Shown in pieces: positions 59,602 to 64,000 of a stretch of 64,000 nt of DNA. Source of the DNA: Streptomyces lincolnensis (GTDB lineage: Bacteria; Actinomycetota; Actinomycetes; Streptomycetales; Streptomycetaceae); NCBI RefSeq assembly GCF_021173675.1, contig NZ_JAIHON010000015.1, positions 62,001 to 126,000 of the forward strand. The letters run 5' to 3'. Made by a program: the position numbers and the translations under genes. The notes under the pieces are model-generated. The model was not told the origin of the DNA. It saw nothing but the letters and a program-made list of their open reading frames with translations, and did not search any database. Every line of letters begins with the position of its first letter. Position 1 is the stretch's first letter.

Positions 59602-59823
59602 TCAGCCGGCCTCCGCCGGATGGAAGTAGACGGTCCCCGACCGCCAGGGGCCGTGCTCGGTGATCTCCGACTCGATGACGAGGTGCTGGACCTCGACCGG
59701 GCCCAATGCCTCGATGGAATCCGCCAGCCGGCGCAGGAGATCCGGCACGCTGTCGCAGCCCGGGCCGGAGGGATTGGCCTGCGAGAAATGGTGCACGGTC
59801 CAGTGCGAGGGCGTCTCGGACAT
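59602..59823 (-). CDS. 73-residue protein of unknown function
   Basis: Starts MSETPSHWTVHHFSQ and ends VYFHPAEAG. The central LLRRLADSIEALGPVEVQHLV gives an amphipathic helix and strand; small alpha/beta fold, no membrane segment. I recall similar short proteins in Streptomyces but cannot name a family. TACGAT (59830-59835) is six bases before the ATG, arguing for a leaderless real gene. Convergent with glpD over the 10-bp repeat tract; about 200 bp from the kinase gene. Confidence 0.75.
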   Translation of the reverse strand: MSETPSHWTVHHFSQANPSGPGCDSVPDLLRRLADSIEALGPVEVQHLVIESEITEHGPWRSGTVYFHPAEAG

Positions 59824-60019
59824 GGGTAGATCGTAGAGCTCACTCGAACGGGTGTCGTAGGCCGGGATCTTTGAGCGGGGCCCGGCCGTTGGGTGGGGTG
59901 CGGGGCGGAACACGACGAAGAGCAGGGCCGACATGCTCCCAGGGGCACCCTGGGCGCTGGGCACTTGTCGGGTGAGGGACAATGGAGGCTCTGTCAGGGC
60001 GGGTTGCATGAGGGGACGC

Positions 60020-62455
60020 ATGTCGGAGGCGGAGCGGGCGGGGACATCCCGTCAGGACACTCGTCAGGACGACGGCGAGCGTCTTCTCGCCGGGCGGTAC
60101 CGCCTGGGAGGGGTGCTCGGTCGCGGAGGCATGGGCACGGTGTGGCGTGCCGAGGACGAGACCCTGGGCCGGACGGTCGCCGTCAAGGAACTGCGGTTCC
60201 CGTCCAACATCGACGAGGACGAGAAGCGCCGGCTGATCACGCGCACACTGCGCGAGGCCAAGGCGATCGCACGGATCCGCAACAACAGCGCGGTGACCGT
60301 CTACGACGTGGTCGACGAGGACGACCGGCCGTGGATCGTGATGGAGCTCGTCGAGGGCAAGTCGCTCGCCGAGGTCATCCGCGAGGACGGCCTGCTGGAG
60401 CCGAAGCGCGCGGCGGAGGTCGGCCTCGCCGTCCTCGACGTCCTGCGCTCCGCGCACCGCGAGGGCATCCTGCACCGCGACGTGAAGCCGTCCAACGTGC
60501 TGATCTCCGAGGACGGCCGGGTCGTGCTCACCGACTTCGGCATCGCCCAGGTGGAGGGCGACCCCTCCATCACCTCCACCGGCATGCTCGTCGGCGCGCC
60601 CTCCTACATCTCCCCGGAGCGGGCCCGCGGTCACAAGCCCGGTCCCGCCGCCGACCTGTGGTCGCTGGGCGGCCTGCTGTACGCCGCGGTCGAGGGCGCG
60701 CCGCCCTACGACAAGGGGTCCGCGATCGCGACCCTGACCGCGGTGATGACGGAGCCGCTGGAGGATCCGAAGAACGCCGGTCCGCTGAAGGACGTCATCT
60801 ACGGCCTGCTGACCAAGGATCCCGCCAAGCGGCTCGACGACACGGGCGCGCGGACGATGCTCAACGCCGTGATCCACGCGCCGGAACCGAAGGCCGAACC
60901 GGAACCGGCCATGGACGCCACGAAGGTGGTGCCGCTGCCCCCGCAGCCCGACGAGCGCGCGGGCAGGAGGAGTTCGGGGGACAAGAGGAGTTCCGGGAGC
61001 ACCGGAGGCAAGCGCGGCGAGGAGGCGGGCGACCGGCTGCGCGGCGCGTTCCGCTCCGTGCGGAAGGCCGCAGGGGCCGCGGCCACGTCCGCGGCCGCGT
61101 CCCGTACCAAGTCCGGCGGGACCGGGGCCGGTTCGGGCTCGGGCTCGGGCTCGGACGAGGGCTCGTCCGGCTCGGGGTCCGGTGGCGGGGCGACGGCTCC
61201 CTCGGGTACCGCGGCCGGCCGGGGGACGGCCGAGGCCGGGGCCGCCGGTGCGGCGGGTCCGGGAGCGGTCGGTGCGTCGGGTGCGCGCGGTGGCGCGGCC
61301 GGTTCGGGTGCGGGCGGTGCGGAGCCCTCCGGGAAGACGACGAAGACCGCGCAAGCCGCGCAGACCCCGAAGACGGCGAAGGCGGCCGAGACGGCGAAGA
61401 CGGCGGCGGGTTCGTCCGCCGCGGCCTCGTCCGCCACCGCCGCTGCGGCCTCACCTTCGTCTTCGGTCTCGTCCAAGTCCTCGCCCGCCTCGACTTCTTC
61501 GCCTGCCTCCGCCGCTTCCGGATCCCCCTCCGCCACGGCTTCGGGCTCGGCGGCGGCCGGTGTGCCCGGTCCCCGCGACGGCTCCGCGCAGGGTGCGAGC
61601 GGTGGGTCCGCGGGCCGGAGTTCCGGGTGGCCCGTGATGACGCCGCCGGACCTGCCGCCGCGGCCCGTGCCCAGGGCGCCGCTCACCGACGTGGTGCCGA
61701 AGCGGACCCTGGTGATCATCGCGGTGGTCGTGGTGCTCGCCGTGCTCGGCACCGTGCTGGCACTGACGCTCGGCGGTGACGACAACCCCGAGGGGGCCAA
61801 GGGCGGCGGGACCAAGGTGACCGCAGGTCCCAGCGCGAGCGCCGACACCAAGGACGACGACAACGGCGGCGCCCACACGGACGGCTCGGAGAGCAAGTCG
61901 CCGACGGCCGGATCGGGTTCGCAGGTCACGCCGAGCGGCGGGGCGAGCGCGTCCGACGGCAGCGGTGCGGGCGCGGGATCCGGCTCGGGCTCGGGCGACT
62001 CCGGTACCGGCTCCGGCGACAGCACGGCGCAGTCGACGCACAAGGGAAGCCAGGGCTACTCGATCGGGCTGCCCGCGGGGTGGAAGTACAGCTCCTCGGG
62101 TGGCGCGGGGGACCGTTTCTCCGGGCCCGACGGGCAGCGGCTGCTCGTCGCCTGGACGTCCACGCCCAAGGGCGACCCGGTCACGGACTGGAAGAACCAG
62201 GAGTCCGGCATGCGGCGCGCTCAGTACGAGCGGATCCGAATAGAGGCGGTGAGCTACCGCGGCTGGAACACGGCCGACTGGGAGTTCACCTACTCGGAGG
62301 GCGGGACGACGTACCGGGTGATCGACCGGGGATTCGTCGTCAACGACAGCCTCGGATACGCGCTGATGTACACGGCGAAGGCCGCGAACTGGGACACGGG
62401 CCTGCGCGAGAGCACCTGGAAGACGCTGACGGAGACCTTCACGCCGAAGTCCTGA
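60020..62455 (+). CDS. membrane Ser/Thr protein kinase
   Basis: 811 residues. Kinase domain at about 25-290: glycine loop LGRGGMGTV, K56 in VAVKEL, HRDVKPSNV with D154, DFG 172-174, activation-segment GAPSYISPERARG. A low-complexity Ala/Ser/Gly/Thr linker of about 250 residues follows, then a membrane helix (TLVIIAVVVVLAVLGTVLAL, about 562-582), a second Ser/Gly linker and an extracellular domain of about 140 residues (SQGYSIGLPAGWKYSSSG onward), which has a fold common in actinobacterial kinases instead of PASTA repeats. The ligand is unknown. ATG at 60020 with AGGGG upstream; an ATG at 60008 is possible. Next gene is a kinase-like paralogue. Confidence 0.92.
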   Translation: MSEAERAGTSRQDTRQDDGERLLAGRYRLGGVLGRGGMGTVWRAEDETLGRTVAVKELRFPSNIDEDEKRRLITRTLREAKAIARIRNNSAVTVYDVVDEDDRPWIVMELVEGKSLAEVIREDGLLEPKRAAEVGLAVLDVLRSAHREGILHRDVKPSNVLISEDGRVVLTDFGIAQVEGDPSITSTGMLVGAPSYISPERARGHKPGPAADLWSLGGLLYAAVEGAPPYDKGSAIATLTAVMTEPLEDPKNAGPLKDVIYGLLTKDPAKRLDDTGARTMLNAVIHAPEPKAEPEPAMDATKVVPLPPQPDERAGRRSSGDKRSSGSTGGKRGEEAGDRLRGAFRSVRKAAGAAATSAAASRTKSGGTGAGSGSGSGSDEGSSGSGSGGGATAPSGTAAGRGTAEAGAAGAAGPGAVGASGARGGAAGSGAGGAEPSGKTTKTAQAAQTPKTAKAAETAKTAAGSSAAASSATAAAASPSSSVSSKSSPASTSSPASAASGSPSATASGSAAAGVPGPRDGSAQGASGGSAGRSSGWPVMTPPDLPPRPVPRAPLTDVVPKRTLVIIAVVVVLAVLGTVLALTLGGDDNPEGAKGGGTKVTAGPSASADTKDDDNGGAHTDGSESKSPTAGSGSQVTPSGGASASDGSGAGAGSGSGSGDSGTGSGDSTAQSTHKGSQGYSIGLPAGWKYSSSGGAGDRFSGPDGQRLLVAWTSTPKGDPVTDWKNQESGMRRAQYERIRIEAVSYRGWNTADWEFTYSEGGTTYRVIDRGFVVNDSLGYALMYTAKAANWDTGLRESTWKTLTETFTPKS

Positions 62456-62640
62456 GGGACCGCGCGATGATCGACTACGTGTTCGATACCGGGTTTGCCG
62501 CGTGAGATCTGGCATCCCCTCTCTGCGGGTTGCCTCCGGCACGTATCGTGAATGATTGCGGACCGTACGCATCCGGGAACGGGTACGAACGGGTCGCAAG
62601 GCGAACGGAATTGACCAACCGGGCGGCCGGGGGAGGCAAC

Positions 62641-64000
62641 GTGGACGACTATGCGGGACGGGTACTCGCCGACCGCTACCGCCTGCCGCTGCCGCCCTCC
62701 GACGAGTACGAACTCACCGACACCCGGGCCTTCGACACCTACAGCGGGCAGGAAGTCCTGGTCCGGCAGGTGCCGTTGCCGGAGGTGGTCGAGGCGGAGG
62801 TCCTCGACGCCGAGGGGCTGCCGGACGGTTTCACGGCGCGTGACCCCCGAGGAGCGCGGCGCTCCCCGGCGGGCTCGGGCGCGCGACGGCCGGCGGATCC
62901 CGCCGTACGCCGGGCCGTGGAGGCCGCGCAGGCCGCCGCCCGGATACCCGATCATCCACGGCTCGACCAGGTCTTCGACGTGTTCGCCGAGGGCGGTTCG
63001 CTGTGGGTCGTCAGCGAGTTCGTGGCCGCGCGTCCACTGGCCGCGCTGCTCGCCGAGAAGCCGCTGACGCCCTACCGGGCGGCCGAGGTCGCCGCCGACG
63101 TCCTCATGGCCCTGCGCGTCCTGCACGCCCACGGCTGGGTGCACCGCAATGTCACCGCGCGCACGGTGATGGTCTGCGACGACGGCCGGGTGATGCTGAC
63201 CGGTCTCGCGGTGGGCGCGGCGGAGGAAGCGCTGTGCGGGTACGACCCGGTCCCGGCCGAGGACGGGGACTGGGGCCATGGGAGCGACGGCTCCGGCGCG
63301 GCCGGGGGAGGCGGAGAGCCGGGCCCGCACGCCGGTTCCGGCGCGCCCCAGCCCCACGGCCCGGGTGCGATGGGCACGCAGCGTGCGCAGGGTGGCCCTG
63401 GCGCGCTCAGTGGTTCCGGGGTGGTCGGCAGGCCCGGCGGCGGTGCCCCTGCGGGTGGCGGTGGCGTCACGTTCGGCGGGGGTGACCCCGAGGCCGCCCG
63501 GCGGGCCGCCATCGAGGCCCGGGAGAACGGCGCGCTGCCGGCGGTCGGGGCGGACCAGGCGAACGGGGCGTCGGCCGCGATCGCGCGCAACCCCGTCGAC
63601 ACCGGTACGGACATCAGGGCGGCGCGGGCCGGTGCCATCGCCGCGTATCGCGCGGGTGCGCGGGCCGCGGCCCGGGTCCAGGAGGCGCAGAACGGACGGG
63701 CGGCCCTGCCGGGAGCGCGTCCCGCCCCCGAGGACGACCCGGGCTCGCAGGCCGACGGCTCGGCACAGCAGCCCCCGCTGGGCCCCGCCGCCCCCCACGG
63801 CGTCCAGCACGTCCAGCAGTCGCCGTACCCCACGGCGAACGGTGTGCAGCACGCGCCCGGGACCGTGCCTCCGGGGCAGATAGCCGACCCCTACGGCGTG
63901 CGGGGCCCCGCCTGGCACGGAGCCGCTCCGCGGAACGCGCCCGGGGGGACGCTGCCGCCGGCCGGGAACACCCACGCGGACGCGACCGGCCGTACGGCGA
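62641..64000 (+). CDS. predicted pseudokinase, 3' end cut off by the window
   Basis: The frame is open from GTG 62641 (GGGAGG upstream) to the window end, over 450 residues. The start DDYAGRVLADRYRLPL and the region AARIPDHPRLDQVFDVFAEGG look like a Ser/Thr kinase fold, but the key residues are changed: no glycine loop, VAxK lysine is replaced (VLVRQV), HRD is H168-R169-N170 followed by VTART instead of K-P-S-N, and the DFG position reads LTGLAVG. Such a domain should not transfer phosphate. A long Gly/Pro/Ala-rich part follows. It lies 185 bp after an active kinase and could be its partner or scaffold. The C-terminus is not visible. Confidence 0.82.
   Translation, partial: MDDYAGRVLADRYRLPLPPSDEYELTDTRAFDTYSGQEVLVRQVPLPEVVEAEVLDAEGLPDGFTARDPRGARRSPAGSGARRPADPAVRRAVEAAQAAARIPDHPRLDQVFDVFAEGGSLWVVSEFVAARPLAALLAEKPLTPYRAAEVAADVLMALRVLHAHGWVHRNVTARTVMVCDDGRVMLTGLAVGAAEEALCGYDPVPAEDGDWGHGSDGSGAAGGGGEPGPHAGSGAPQPHGPGAMGTQRAQGGPGALSGSGVVGRPGGGAPAGGGGVTFGGGDPEAARRAAIEARENGALPAVGADQANGASAAIARNPVDTGTDIRAARAGAIAAYRAGARAAARVQEAQNGRAALPGARPAPEDDPGSQADGSAQQPPLGPAAPHGVQHVQQSPYPTANGVQHAPGTVPPGQIADPYGVRGPAWHGAAPRNAPGGTLPPAGNTHADATGRTA

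Overview
The window is a 64 kb piece of a Streptomyces chromosome. It has very high G+C, many GTG starts, GTGA/ATGA stop-start overlaps and the developmental genes whiD, bldM and shbA. From memory, the order truA - rplM-rpsI - glmM - coaA - glmS - acpS - nnrD - alr - tsaE/tsaB/rimI/tsaD - groES-groEL1 - whiD/bldM - shbA - guaB - guaB3 - glpD follows the conserved core of the S. coelicolor chromosome (about SCO4731 to SCO4779). The species cannot be named from the sequence alone.

Layout. 1-9.7 kb: end of truA, two membrane proteins, ribosomal L13/S9, glmM, a DUF389 protein, coaA and glmS, i.e. translation plus amino-sugar and coenzyme A supply. 9.7-16.7 kb: an accessory block. It holds a whiJ-like regulatory set (DUF397 protein, XRE/DUF5753 regulator, divergent HATPase) coupled to a ComB-like phosphatase, then a decayed Rhs toxin tail with a SMI1-type immunity gene and a lipoprotein. 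The toxin tail abuts a second gene remnant, and an oxidoreductase with a divergent TetR regulator follows. 17.4-28.6 kb: core genes acpS, nnrD, alr, a hydrolase and the t6A genes tsaE/tsaB/rimI/tsaD. Interleaved are a secreted beta-helix protein, two L,D-transpeptidase-fold proteins (one without the catalytic Cys) and a 53-residue protein.

28.6-41.7 kb: a carbohydrate and envelope island. It has a GH3 glycosidase, a LacI regulator and a secreted GH10-CBM2 xylanase with LacI-type operators, then an LCP protein, an FG-GAP protein, a DGPF protein with its ECF42-type sigma factor, a THUMP-like methyltransferase and two coupled polysaccharide deacetylase lipoproteins. 41.8-44.1 kb: groES-groEL1 with two CIRCE operators. 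44.3-47.9 kb: a 1198-residue STAND-like NTPase with a helical repeat array, the least understood large gene here. 47.8-52.6 kb: SDR, MOSC and LysR genes, then the developmental pair whiD/bldM and sigma factor ShbA. 52.8-64 kb: guaB, guaB3, a membrane protein, a nucleotide-sugar dehydrogenase homologue lacking the catalytic Cys, glpD, and a Ser/Thr kinase followed by a predicted pseudokinase that runs off the window.

Regulatory signals that can be read directly include a sigma-BldN-type promoter before bldM, a sigma-R-like promoter before guaB, an ECF42-like promoter before the DGPF gene, CIRCE elements, paired palindromes before the beta-helix gene, tandem operators in the xylan cluster, and a large set of -10 boxes placed six or seven bases before start codons, which predicts many leaderless mRNAs. 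No tRNA, rRNA, CRISPR array, insertion sequence or prophage gene was seen.
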